Below are positions 36,956 through 46,229 of a DNA stretch of 64,000 nt, piece after piece. This DNA comes from Planctomycetota bacterium (GTDB taxonomy: Bacteria; Planctomycetota; UBA1135; GCA-002686595). Made by a program: the position numbers and the translations under genes. Positions within the stretch are counted from its first letter, which is position 1. Every line of letters begins with the position of its first letter. The stretch lies in the NCBI GenBank assembly GCA_029259635.1, contig JAJDEU010000001.1:1-64000 (forward strand), read 5' to 3'. The notes beneath the pieces are model-generated. The model was not told where the DNA came from, searched no databases, and worked only from the letters and a program-made list of their open reading frames with translations.

Positions 36956-39900
36956 CTATCGCTTCTGACCTTTTTGGTTCGGGTCCTTCTCGGCGGGTTC
37001 ACTCGGAACCTTCGTCGTACCGGCGACTCCGCGAATTAGGCTGAAGAGGCCAGCGAGGAAACCGGTTCCGGGTTGAGCTTCGGTCTTCGTGGAGCTCTCA
37101 CCTCGGTCTACCTCTTGCCCGACGGATCGGTCGGAGACCTGGGAGAGATTCTGTGAATCGGAACGAGCGGAATCCCCGGCATCGCTACCGCGCAAAACGA
37201 CTTCGCGCTGGGACTCGTAGAGCTCGGTGAAGTCTGTGTCCGTCAAATCTTGCGGGAGATCGATAGTTTGCGAAGGCGTCGAGGTCGCGCCCACCTCGGT
37301 GACTTCACTGAAGAGCGACGCCAGGTTGGGTCGTTCGGTCGGTCCTTCTTCAACTTCCGAAACCAAAGAAGGCGCGGCATCGACGAGAGCTTGTTCCTCG
37401 CCGGCGTTGTCATTCTGGTCGTCGCTCGCCTCCGAATCGGGGAGGTCAAAGTTTTGGGGCGTCCCGATGATCGAGACCGAGCTGACGGAAGTGTTGGCAC
37501 CGTCGGAAACCTCGAGCTCGAACTTCACCTCGCCACCCTCGGCAGGCGCGGTATAGGTCGGATTCGTAGAGGTCGGATCGTCGAGAATGACGACTGGTCC
37601 GCTGACTTGGCGCCAGAAGAAGGTCAGGTCGGTGTTCTCCGGATCGGACCCCGACCCGCCGAGCTCGACGAGCTGACCACCAGTGACCGTTTGCAGATTC
37701 CCCGCAAAGGCCGTCGGAGCATCGTTGTCGGCGTTGACCGTTACCGTCACGGTGTCTACGGAGCTGTTCGTTCCATCCGAGACGGTCAGGCTGAAGCTGA
37801 TGTCGGAGTTCGAGACGCCTTCGGGCGCCTCGAAAGTCGGCGACGCTGAATTTGCATCGTCGAGAATGACGGTCGGTCCACCCGTCTGAAGCCAGGTGTA
37901 GGTGAGCGACTGTCCTTCGGGATCTGTACCCGAACCGATGAGTGTGACGCTGTCTCCTTCGGAGACGGACTGCGGGAAGCCCGCGTTCGCGGTGGGCGCA
38001 TCGTTGTCGGCATTGACCGTAATGGTGACCGTGTCGACGGATGAGCTCGTGCCGTCGGTGACGGTCAGCTCGAAAGTGATGTCGGAGTTCGTAAGCCCCT
38101 CAGGTGCATCGAAGGTCGGTGCGGCTGCATTCGCATCGTCGAGTACGACGGTCGGACCGCTCGTTTGCGTCCAGGTATAGGTGAGTGACTGGCCTTCCGG
38201 ATCGGTTCCCGATCCCGCGAGTACAACCGTGTCACCCTCGGTAACGAGCTGCGGCGCGCCCGCGATCGCAGTGGGCGCGTCGTTGTCTGCGTTGACTGTA
38301 ACCGAGACCGTGTCGACCGAGCTGTTCACTCCGTCGGAGACCGTGAGGCTAAACGTAATGTCGGAGTTCGAGAGTCCTTCGGGAGCGTCGAAGGTCGGAC
38401 TCGCTGCACTCGGATCGTCGAGAACCACAGCGGGTCCGCCGGTCTGGACCCAGGTATAGGAGAGTGCTTGGCCTTCGGGATCGCTACCCGAACCGAGAAG
38501 AGTGACGGTCTCGCCCTCTTCGATCGTTTGGTGCTCGCCCGCGCTGACTACAGGTCCATCGTTGTCCGCAGTGACCAGGATATCGACGGTGTCGACGGAA
38601 GAATTCGTGCCGTCGGATACCGTGAGCTCGAAGGTAATGCTCGAATCCGTCAGGCCCTCGGGTGCGTCGAAGGTGGGATTCGGCGCGTTGGGATCGTCGA
38701 GAGTGACGGTCGGTCCGCCGGTCTGAACCCAGGTGTAGGTGAGCGACTGCCCTTCCGGGTCGGTGCCCGATCCGGCGAGCGTGACGGTGTCGCCCTCGGC
38801 GACGGACTGCGCGGACCCCGCATCCGCGCTCGGCGCATCATTGTCCGCGTTGACCGCGATGAGGACGGTGTCGACGGATTCGTTCGTTCCGTCGGTAACG
38901 GTGAGCATGAAGGTGATGTCCGAGTTTGCGAGCCCTTCCGGCGCTTCGAAGCTCGGCGAGGGTGAATTCGCATCTACGAGGACGACGGCGGGGCCTCCGG
39001 TTTGAACCCAGTGGTAGCCGAGCGGCTGGCCTTCTGAATCGCTACCGAATCCGGACAGCGAGACGAGATCTCCTTCGGCCACGCTCTGCGCTGGGCCCGC
39101 CTCGGCAAGCGGCGCGTCGTTGTCGGCGTTGACGGTGATCGAGACGGTGTCGATGGACTCGTTCGTTCCGTCAGAGACAGTCAGGCTAAAGCTGATGTCG
39201 CTGTTGGTCAGACCTTCGGGAGCCTCGAATCGCGGGCTGGTCGCGTGGGGATCATCGAGGACGACGGTCGGGCCACCGGTCTGAACCCAGACGTAGCTGA
39301 GCCCCTGTCCTTCGGGATCAATTCCTAAACCGTTCAGAATGATGGTGTCGCCCTCGTCGACGACTTGATCGAGACCGGCGTCTGCACTGGGCGAGTCGTT
39401 GTCGGCACGAACCGTGACGGTAACTTCGTCGGTGCTCGCGTTCTCTCCATCGAAGACGGTCAGGCTAAAGGCGATGTCCGTATTGGAAAGGCCTTCGGGA
39501 GCCTCGAAATTCGGGCTAGCGGAATTCGGGTCGTCGAGGACCACGGCCGGGCCCTGGGTCTGGACCCAGGTGTAGCTGAGGGTCTGGCCTTCAGGGTCGA
39601 AGCCCGAGCCGGTGAGCGTGACGGTTTCGTTCTCGTCGACCACCTGGTCTTCGCCCGCGTTCGCGCGAGGTCCGTCGTTTTCGGCATTCACCGTTACGAC
39701 GACTGTGTCGACTGCGCTGTTCTCACCGTCGGAAACGGTCAGACTGAAAGTGATATCCGCGTCGACCAGGCCTTCGGGTGCCTCGAAGCTCGGGTTCAGA
39801 GAGCTCGGATCGTCGAGCGTGACGGTCGGTCCGCCGGTTTGAACCCAGGTGAAGCTGAGCTCTTGCCCTTCCGGGTCGTAGCCGCTGCCGCCGAGCGTCA

Positions 39901-42900
39901 CCGTCTCTCCTTCTTCGACGGTCTGATAGTCGCCCGCCTCGCTGCGTACCCCGTCGTTATCGGCCTGTACCAGAATCGATACCGTGTCGACGGATTGGTT
40001 GGTCCCGTCCGAGACGGTCAACTCAAAGCTGATGCTCGAGTCTTCCAACCCTTCTGGAGCCTCGAACGTCGGGCTAGCGGCGTGCGCGTCGTCGAGGATG
40101 ACCGGTGTGCCGCTGGTTTGCACCCAGGTGTAAGTGAGCTCTTGTCCTTCTCGGTCGGAGCCCGAACCGGACAGGCTGACAGTGTCACCTTCGCTCACCG
40201 TCTGTGCCGGGCCGGCCGATGCCGATGGCGCATCGTCATCGGCTTCAACCGTGATCGTGACCGAGTCTGTCGAAGTCAGACTCCCATCAGAGACCGTCAA
40301 GGTGAAGGTGATGTTCGAGTTGACTAAGCCCTCCGGAGCATCGAAGGAGGGATTCGCGGCGTTGGGATCGTCCAGTGTGACCGTGGGACCGCCTGTCTGG
40401 ACCCACGTGTAGGTGAGCGAATCGCCTTCGGGGTCGTTGGAAGAGCTCGCGTCGAGCGTGACGGATGTTCCTTCTTCGATGACTTGGTCGTCTCCGGCGA
40501 CGGCGACCGGAACCGTGTTTGCTTCGGTCACGACGATGTCCACTCGCCCGAGGTCGTCGTGGAAGACGGCGGTGACTACGAACTCGCCGTCGTCGCCCGT
40601 AATTTCGACTGTGGCGAATTCTCCGGAGTGGGAGTCATAGCTGAGGATTCCTTCGAGCGTTCCGGGGCCGGTTAGGTCGGCTCCATCGATGACGATTCGG
40701 GCATCGGCTCCGAGGTTGAGCTCGCCTTCGACGGTCAACGCCTGGAACTCGCCGACTCCGTAGCCATTCGCATCCACCAAAATTGTGCCGCCACTGGCGA
40801 CTTCCAGGTCAGAGCTGATAACTCCGTTGCCGGTGAGCGTACCTCCCGTGACCTGAACACTGCCCGCCGCATCGACGGTTCGATCGCCAATGTCGAGAGT
40901 GCCGTCCTCGATCCGGAGATCCTGCCCTGAGCCGCTGAGTTCGAGGTCGTCGGCCAGAGTTACAATCCCGGTATCCTTATCAATAACCAAGTCGCCATTG
41001 GGCAAGTCCGCGCCGCCAATCGATTGGTCGCCCTCCCCGTCCAGGACGATCGAGGCCGTGCCATAGACACCGCTATCCAGAGAGGTCACATCGCCAGCAA
41101 CGTGCAACTCACCGCCATTGAGGTAGTAAGCCTTCTCGATAGTGAGGTCGCCGTCGATGTCCATCACGCCGGTGATATGCATCGTGCCGCTGTTGAAGAC
41201 TACGTCGCTGAATGCCATATCCGGCGCGTCGATGGTCGCTCCGGAGCCTTGGAACTCGACGGTGCCGGTGGCGTCGACTTCGCCTGAGACGTGCGTGAAG
41301 CTGTGGCTGATTTCAAGAGTGTCCGCCAGCGTGGTTGTGCCGAACTCTTTTTGAATGCTCAGGTTGCTCAGCTCGCCAGTCCCACCGTTCGCGCCAACGG
41401 TCTGGTCGCCGGTTCCGTCGAGCACAACGATTGTGCTGCCGTAGACTCCGGTATCGGTCGTGGTGACGTCACCCGCAACTAGGATTTCGCCACCGTTTAG
41501 GTAGTAAGCCTTCTCGATCGTGAGGTCGCCGTCGACGTCCATCTCGCCCGTGATGGTCATGGTGCCGCTGTCGAAGACAACGTCGTTGAACTCCATACCG
41601 GCCGCATCGATGGTGGCGCCGGAGCCTTGGAACTCGACAGTGCCTATTGCGTCGACGTCGCCGGAGACATGGGTAAAGTTGCCGCTGATCTCGATGGTGT
41701 CGGCGAGAGTGGTGTTGCCGGAGTCCTTCTGAATGCTGAGGTTATTCAGTTCGCCGCGTCCTCCGTTCGCGCCGACGGTCTGGTCGCCGTCGCCGTCGAG
41801 GACGAAAGTCGCGCTGCCGTAAACACCTGTGTCGGTGGTGGTGATGTCGCCCGCGACCTGGATTTCGCCACCGTTTAGGTAGTAAGCCTTCTCGATGGTC
41901 AAGTCGCCGTCGACGTCTAGATCTCCAGCGAAGGTCACGCTGCCCGAATCGAAAGTGACGTCGTTGAAGCTGCTCGACCCTCCGGTGATCGTCGTGCCAC
42001 TTCCCTCGAAATGGACGTGGCTATTTCCGCCCTCGACCGTTCCCTGCGCAGCTGTGTAATCACCATTCAGGTGAAACTCTCCCTCCAAGGTGAGCGTCCC
42101 GCCGTGCTTGTCGACGGTCAGGTCATGCATGCTGTGGCCAGAGAGTGAGAGTACCTGGTCGCCGCTGCCGTCAAGTTGAAGCTCGCCGTTTGCAATAAAG
42201 CTGCTGTCGCTTGAGATACTGACATCTCCTGATATGGAGAGCGTTCCCGACTCAACGTCGAATGCCGCAGACTGGACGACCACGTCTCCATTGACCTGGA
42301 GGTCGTTTCCATGGGTATCGATTCGCCCGGACTGGAGGTCGATGTCCCCGTCAACGGTGAAGTCGGCGCTCAAGTTGATTGTGCCGTCGTAGTCGGGTCC
42401 GACTAGAATTCCGCCGACCTCGGCGAAGTCACTACCGAAGTTCGCGCTCAGGTCGGAGGTGCCGTCGAAAATGACGATGTCATTGGCTCCCGGGAGCGTG
42501 TCACCGCTCCAATTGATCGGATTGGTTGGATCGGTCGTTCCAGAGTCCGCATCCCAAATCATCAAGTGAACCGGTCCGCTCGCGAGTTCGACCGTGTCGA
42601 TGTTTTCGTAGTCGATGACAAAGGATCCGCCCCCGTTGAGTTCGACAGTGACACGCCCGTACTCGAAGCTGACTGCATCCTGCGAGTAGTCGCCGAGGTC
42701 GAGCGTATCTCTCCCAGTCTCGCCGTCGATCGTATAGATCGATCCGTCCTCTGCATCCACGAAGGAGAAGATGTCGTTCTCCGTTTCGATGAAGACAGAG
42801 AGTGTGTCGACACTGGTCGTACTTCCGTCGCTGACGGACAGTTCGAAGGTTAGTTCGACATCCCCCAACCCATCCGGTGCGGTGAATCTGGGCGCAGCGG

Positions 42901-45193
42901 TTTCCGGGTCATCGAGCGTTACAGTCGGTCCGCCGGTCTGAACCCATGTGTAGGTCAGCGACTGGCCTTCGGGATCGGTGCCTGAACCCGCGAGAGTGAC
43001 GGTGTCACCTTCGGCAACAGACTGAGCGGATCCCGCTTCGGCGCTGGGCGCGTCATTGTCGGCGTTGACCGTGATCGCGACCGTGTCAACTGAATCGTTT
43101 GTGCCGTCGGATACGGTCAGCTGGAACGTGATATCGGAGTTCGCGAGTCCTTCGGGCGCATCGAACGTCGGTGCGGCTGCGTTCGGGTCGTCGAGAGTGA
43201 CGGTCGGTCCGCCGGTCTGAACCCAGGTGTAGGTGAGCGACTGTCCTTCGGGATCGGTGCCGGATCCGGCGAGCGTAACCGTGTCACCCTCGGCAACGGA
43301 TTGCGCAGGTCCTGCTTCAGCACTCGGTCCGTCGTTGTCAGCGGCTACTAAAATACTGACCGTGTCGACGGAACTGTTGGTTCCATCGGAGACAGTCAAT
43401 TCGAAGGTGATGCTTGAATCGGTCAGGCCTTCCGGCGCGTCGAATGTGGGCGCCGCAGCGCTCGCATCGTCGAGGACGACGGTCGGTCCACCGGTCTGAA
43501 CCCAGGTGTAGGTGAGTGACTGGCCTTCGGGATCCGTACCCGATCCTGCGAGCGTAACCGTGTCACCCTCGGCGACAGACTGTGCGGAACCCGCATCGGC
43601 GCTCGGCGCGTCGTTGTCTGCGTTGACTGTGATCGCAACGGTGTCGACGGAAGAGTTGGTTCCGTCAGAAACGGTAAGCTGGAACGTGATGTCGGAGTTT
43701 GCGAGCCCCTCGGGCGCATCAAAGGTCGGCGCCGCAGCGCTCGCGTCGTCGAGGACGACGGTCGGGCCGCCGGTCTGTACCCAGGTGTAAGTGAGCGACT
43801 GACCTTCGGGATCGGTGCCGGATCCGGCGAGCGTAACTGTGTCACCCTCGGCGACAGACTGTGCGGAGCCCGCATCGGCGCTCGGCGCGTCGTTGTCTGC
43901 GTTGACTGTGATCGCAACGGTGTCGACGGAATCGTTCGTTCCGTCGGAAACGGTGAGCTGGAACGTGATGTCGGAGTTTGCGAGTCCCTCGGGCGCATCG
44001 AATGTCGGCGCGGCAGCGCTCGCGTCGTCGAGGACGACGGTCGGGCCGCCGGTCTGAACCCATGTGTAAGTGAGCGACTGGCCTTCCGGATCGGTGCCGG
44101 ATCCTGCAAGGGTAACCGTGTCACCTTCGGCAACGGACTGATCGGAGCCTGCGTCGACACTCGGAGCATCATTAACGGCGACTGGATCGACAACGATGTT
44201 GACGAGGTCCACGTGCTCGGTTTTTCCATCGTTAACCACGACGGAAAAAGTGATCGTGGTACTTTCTGTTACGTCCGGGGAAGTGAAGGTCGGCTGAGAA
44301 GAGGAACCGTCGCTCAGGGTGACCAACGGGCCTTGAACCTGCGTCCAGTCGTAGCTGAGCGCGTCTCCGTCGAGATCGGCACTAGCTGAAGCGTCGAGCG
44401 TTACTGTCGTGTTTTCGGCGACCGTTTGATCGACACCTGCTGAGGCTGATGGGCCTTGATTGGCGGACCAAGTTTCTCCACTGCCAGAGCCACTGCCAGA
44501 GCCACTGCCAGAGCCTGAACCGCCGCTAATGTCGAGCTCGCCGTCTGCAGTAATGACGTGCTCGATCTTGTCGTGGTTGATCTCGAAGGAATTGCCGTCG
44601 CCGAGATCGACAGTCAGAGTGCTCCCGCTATTCGAAACGGCTCCTGCACCAAACTCCGATAGATCGATCGTATCGGTTCCCTGGTCACCCTTGGCCGTGA
44701 CTACATCTCCATCTTGTGCGCCGGTGAATCGGAAGACGTCGTCTCCGCTTCCCCCCTTGAGCGTGTCGTCGCCGCCGCCACTGATCAGAACATCGTCACC
44801 CTTGTCGCCTTTGAGTTCGTCGTCTCCGGCACCGCCGTGCAGGAGATCATCGCCATCGCCACCTTTGAGGGTGTCATCTCCTTCGCCTCCGATGAGAAGG
44901 TCATTACCATCCTCGCCCTTTAAGAGATCGTCGCCCCCGGCTCCGAAGAGGGTATCGTCGCCGTCTTTGCCCTTGACGTTCGTATCCGCCGAGTCGGTGC
45001 CCATGAATATGTCGTCACCGCTCGTCGCACCGGACTCGACTTCGCCCGCGTCCGCATCGACCCAAGTTGCCGAGAGCAAGATCCGAGGCTCCAGAGATTC
45101 GGACTGGAGCTTGGCCTTCGGGAGCGCAGCTTCCGGCTTGCCCGATTTCTGTTGCTCAGCTTCTTTGCGTTTCTTTTTCCACCACTTGAACAT
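36956..45193 (-). CDS. Giant LEPR-xLL / RTX / PKD-like repeat protein
   Basis: A 2745-residue protein. A very basic N-terminus without a Sec signal (MFKWWKKKRK) leads to the LEPR-xLL motif SLEPRILLSATWVDADAG (Leu34 on). RTX-like GGxGxD nonapeptides cover about 61-152 and a Gly-Ser linker 224-239. Six tandem repeats of 93 residues of PKD/REJ type (GPSADAG, GSGTDPEGQSLTYTWVQT) follow, then a beta-helix-like region of about 750 residues with three 126-residue repeats, then eleven more 93-residue repeats. The last about 190 residues are acidic and polar, with one hydrophobic segment, GFLAGLFSLIRGVAG, 35 residues from the end. It is likely an exported adhesin or surface-layer-type protein; calcium binding is expected from RTX and PKD-like parts. 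Confidence 0.88.
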   Translation of the reverse strand: MFKWWKKKRKEAEQQKSGKPEAALPKAKLQSESLEPRILLSATWVDADAGEVESGATSGDDIFMGTDSADTNVKGKDGDDTLFGAGGDDLLKGEDGNDLLIGGEGDDTLKGGDGDDLLHGGAGDDELKGDKGDDVLISGGGDDTLKGGSGDDVFRFTGAQDGDVVTAKGDQGTDTIDLSEFGAGAVSNSGSTLTVDLGDGNSFEINHDKIEHVITADGELDISGGSGSGSGSGSGSGSGETWSANQGPSASAGVDQTVAENTTVTLDASASADLDGDALSYDWTQVQGPLVTLSDGSSSQPTFTSPDVTESTTITFSVVVNDGKTEHVDLVNIVVDPVAVNDAPSVDAGSDQSVAEGDTVTLAGSGTDPEGQSLTYTWVQTGGPTVVLDDASAAAPTFDAPEGLANSDITFQLTVSDGTNDSVDTVAITVNADNDAPSADAGSAQSVAEGDTVTLAGSGTDPEGQSLTYTWVQTGGPTVVLDDASAAAPTFDAPEGLANSDITFQLTVSDGTNSSVDTVAITVNADNDAPSADAGSAQSVAEGDTVTLAGSGTDPEGQSLTYTWVQTGGPTVVLDDASAAAPTFDAPEGLTDSSITFELTVSDGTNSSVDTVSILVAADNDGPSAEAGPAQSVAEGDTVTLAGSGTDPEGQSLTYTWVQTGGPTVTLDDPNAAAPTFDAPEGLANSDITFQLTVSDGTNDSVDTVAITVNADNDAPSAEAGSAQSVAEGDTVTLAGSGTDPEGQSLTYTWVQTGGPTVTLDDPETAAPRFTAPDGLGDVELTFELSVSDGSTTSVDTLSVFIETENDIFSFVDAEDGSIYTIDGETGRDTLDLGDYSQDAVSFEYGRVTVELNGGGSFVIDYENIDTVELASGPVHLMIWDADSGTTDPTNPINWSGDTLPGANDIVIFDGTSDLSANFGSDFAEVGGILVGPDYDGTINLSADFTVDGDIDLQSGRIDTHGNDLQVNGDVVVQSAAFDVESGTLSISGDVSISSDSSFIANGELQLDGSGDQVLSLSGHSMHDLTVDKHGGTLTLEGEFHLNGDYTAAQGTVEGGNSHVHFEGSGTTITGGSSSFNDVTFDSGSVTFAGDLDVDGDLTIEKAYYLNGGEIQVAGDITTTDTGVYGSATFVLDGDGDQTVGANGGRGELNNLSIQKDSGNTTLADTIEISGNFTHVSGDVDAIGTVEFQGSGATIDAAGMEFNDVVFDSGTMTITGEMDVDGDLTIEKAYYLNGGEILVAGDVTTTDTGVYGSTIVVLDGTGDQTVGANGGTGELSNLSIQKEFGTTTLADTLEISHSFTHVSGEVDATGTVEFQGSGATIDAPDMAFSDVVFNSGTMHITGVMDIDGDLTIEKAYYLNGGELHVAGDVTSLDSGVYGTASIVLDGEGDQSIGGADLPNGDLVIDKDTGIVTLADDLELSGSGQDLRIEDGTLDIGDRTVDAAGSVQVTGGTLTGNGVISSDLEVASGGTILVDANGYGVGEFQALTVEGELNLGADARIVIDGADLTGPGTLEGILSYDSHSGEFATVEITGDDGEFVVTAVFHDDLGRVDIVVTEANTVPVAVAGDDQVIEEGTSVTLDASSSNDPEGDSLTYTWVQTGGPTVTLDDPNAANPSFDAPEGLVNSNITFTLTVSDGSLTSTDSVTITVEADDDAPSASAGPAQTVSEGDTVSLSGSGSDREGQELTYTWVQTSGTPVILDDAHAASPTFEAPEGLEDSSISFELTVSDGTNQSVDTVSILVQADNDGVRSEAGDYQTVEEGETVTLGGSGYDPEGQELSFTWVQTGGPTVTLDDPSSLNPSFEAPEGLVDADITFSLTVSDGENSAVDTVVVTVNAENDGPRANAGEDQVVDENETVTLTGSGFDPEGQTLSYTWVQTQGPAVVLDDPNSASPNFEAPEGLSNTDIAFSLTVFDGENASTDEVTVTVRADNDSPSADAGLDQVVDEGDTIILNGLGIDPEGQGLSYVWVQTGGPTVVLDDPHATSPRFEAPEGLTNSDISFSLTVSDGTNESIDTVSITVNADNDAPLAEAGPAQSVAEGDLVSLSGFGSDSEGQPLGYHWVQTGGPAVVLVDANSPSPSFEAPEGLANSDITFMLTVTDGTNESVDTVLIAVNADNDAPSADAGSAQSVAEGDTVTLAGSGTDPEGQSLTYTWVQTGGPTVTLDDPNAPNPTFDAPEGLTDSSITFELTVSDGTNSSVDTVDILVTADNDGPVVSAGEHQTIEEGETVTLLGSGSDPEGQALSYTWVQTGGPAVVLDDPSAASPTFDAPEGLSNSDITFSLTVSDGVNSSVDTVSVTVNADNDAPTAIAGAPQLVTEGDTVVLAGSGTDPEGQSLTYTWTQTSGPTVVLDDANAAAPTFDAPEGLTNSDITFELTVTDGTSSSVDTVTITVNADNDAPTANAGFPQSVSEGDSVTLIGSGTDPEGQSLTYTWLQTGGPTVILDDANSASPTFEAPEGVSNSDISFSLTVSDGTNSSVDTVTVTVNADNDAPTAFAGNLQTVTGGQLVELGGSGSDPENTDLTFFWRQVSGPVVILDDPTSTNPTYTAPAEGGEVKFELEVSDGANTSVSSVSIIGTPQNFDLPDSEASDDQNDNAGEEQALVDAAPSLVSEVEEGPTERPNLASLFSEVTEVGATSTPSQTIDLPQDLTDTDFTELYESQREVVLRGSDAGDSARSDSQNLSQVSDRSVGQEVDRGESSTKTEAQPGTGFLAGLFSLIRGVAGTTKVPSEPAEKDPNQKGQKR
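37460..40520 (-). repeat. Tandem 279-bp repeats, second block (about 11 copies)
   Basis: Eleven consecutive 93-codon units encode PKD-like domains of the giant protein. The period is 279 bp, seen for example in equivalent positions 37902, 38181 and 38739. Copies vary more than in the first block, but the core GSDPEGQxLTYTWVQTGGP persists. Confidence 0.85.
40980..42100 (-). repeat. Three tandem 378-bp repeats (beta-helix-like)
   Basis: The motif DLTIEKAYYLNGG recurs at exactly 378-bp spacing (equivalent positions 41121, 41499, 41877), giving a 126-residue unit. The units contain many short strands with the pattern VDGDLTI, VAGDVTT and LDGxGDQTVGANGG, as in filamentous or autotransporter-like beta-helices. 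Confidence 0.85.
42785..44461 (-). repeat. Tandem 279-bp repeats, first block (about 6 copies)
   Basis: Six PKD-like units of 93 codons. Copies two to six are nearly identical in protein and largely so in DNA (core VAEGDTVTLAGSGTDPEGQS), which suggests recent duplication or gene conversion. The first, NQGPSASAG, is the most divergent. The spacing of equivalent positions (43233, 43512) is 279 bp. Confidence 0.85.
44477..44524 (-). repeat. Gly-Ser coding low-complexity tract
   Basis: A short run of near-identical 6-bp and 18-bp units encoding (GS)n joins the RTX part to the first PKD-like unit. Such a tract is prone to slippage, so linker length may vary between strains. Confidence 0.7.
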
Positions 45194-45197
45194 GCTA

Positions 45198-45821
45198 TTA
45201 GCTCGCTCTGAGAGACTGACTGGGGGCTGTTAATGCCCTGTCGATGATCACTTCGGTACTGAGGGCGTCCTGCCAGCGCTCGATGCGCCGGAGGAATGAT
45301 TCATAGGAGACGCGGTGGGTCCCGCGACTTAATCCGGTGAGCTTGTTCGCCCATGAGGCGAGCGCTTCTCGGTTGGTATTTTTGTCGCGCAAGAGTTCGC
45401 GGATTTCGCGCCACCAGGGGGAGGTCGGCTCGCGAAACTCGATTTGATACCCGAGCTGCACGGCGTGCTTTACACAGCGCCTAGTCGTTTGACCGAGGCC
45501 GTTGTCATCGTCTAAGACGATGGGGCTGTCGCCGCGGTCGAGAGCGCTACAGATGCGCGCGACATTCCACTCGCGTGCATCGTCGAGTCGGCTACGCGAC
45601 CAGTCGTACCGTTTCGAATCGGTTCCGACCTGTGTGTAAAAGTACTCGTCGAACTCAAAGACGAGCCCGCCGTCGGCGACGAGCTCTTTAGCCCGCGTCG
45701 ACTTGCCGCAGCTCGGGAGCCCGCGCATTAGAAGCAGCTTGCGGGGCATCTGCACTTCGTCGCGAAGACTTAGCGGCCGATCGTCGTCGTGGGGACGACT
45801 GTGCATGGAGCTGTCAGGCAT
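45198..45821 (-). CDS. P-loop kinase, NEDD4-binding-protein-2-like
   Basis: A 207-residue AAA_33/zeta-type ATPase. Walker A is GLPSCGKST (34-42). The DEYF segment, YDWSRSRLDDAREWNVARIC, the IVLDDDNGLG strand and GYQIEFREPTSPWWREI follow the order and wording of N4BP2-like kinases, the group named after human NEDD4-binding protein 2. It could phosphorylate a nucleotide, an RNA end or a small metabolite; none is shown here. The start may be the ATG at 45821 or an internal ATG at 45749. It ends 4 bp before the giant protein gene and is therefore the likely first gene of that operon. Confidence 0.8.
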   Translation of the reverse strand: MPDSSMHSRPHDDDRPLSLRDEVQMPRKLLLMRGLPSCGKSTRAKELVADGGLVFEFDEYFYTQVGTDSKRYDWSRSRLDDAREWNVARICSALDRGDSPIVLDDDNGLGQTTRRCVKHAVQLGYQIEFREPTSPWWREIRELLRDKNTNREALASWANKLTGLSRGTHRVSYESFLRRIERWQDALSTEVIIDRALTAPSQSLRAS

Positions 45822-46229
45822 TTAGGTGAGCGATGGTGAAGGGGAGATTGTCGCGGTGTCGTAGCTCGTGCTGCAGGCCTTGCGCCGGCTCCGACCCAGT
45901 CCGCACCTCACGATTCGTCACTCGCTTCGGCACGATCGCGGGGGAAGCGATTCAGAGCGCCGAATGAGAAACGTCTCGAAAGAGCGGATTGGGGATCCTC
46001 CGCTCGTTTCGACCACCCGCGAGCGATTCTTTAAGTCGCCCTTCCAATTCCTCTTTCGAGGTAACCTTTTGAATCTTCCGACGGTTGCCACCGATCCCTC
46101 TACGGAAAAAGATTCCCCCCTGAAGGACATGCTGACGAATGGGCTGAGGTTACCCGTGACCTACTCTCGTGTGCGTAGTTACGCGAGTGGCTGCATCTGC
46201 GACTCTCAGTAACCAGGCAAGGAGTCACC
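45822..46229. other. Intergenic region before CBS gene and giant operon
   Basis: A 408-bp gap between divergent starts. I see no ORF with family features, no RNA gene and no riboswitch consensus. An AAGGAG ribosome site at 46220-46225 belongs to the CBS gene. It probably contains the promoter of the giant-protein operon. Confidence 0.5.

Noticed and set aside
37460..44461. Regular repeats that might be a CRISPR array
   Set aside because: The period is 279 bp, in frame, and encodes PKD-like domains; there are no short repeats or spacers.
46100..46229. A possible riboswitch before the CBS gene
   Set aside because: No known class consensus could be matched by eye, and the complementary segments are short.
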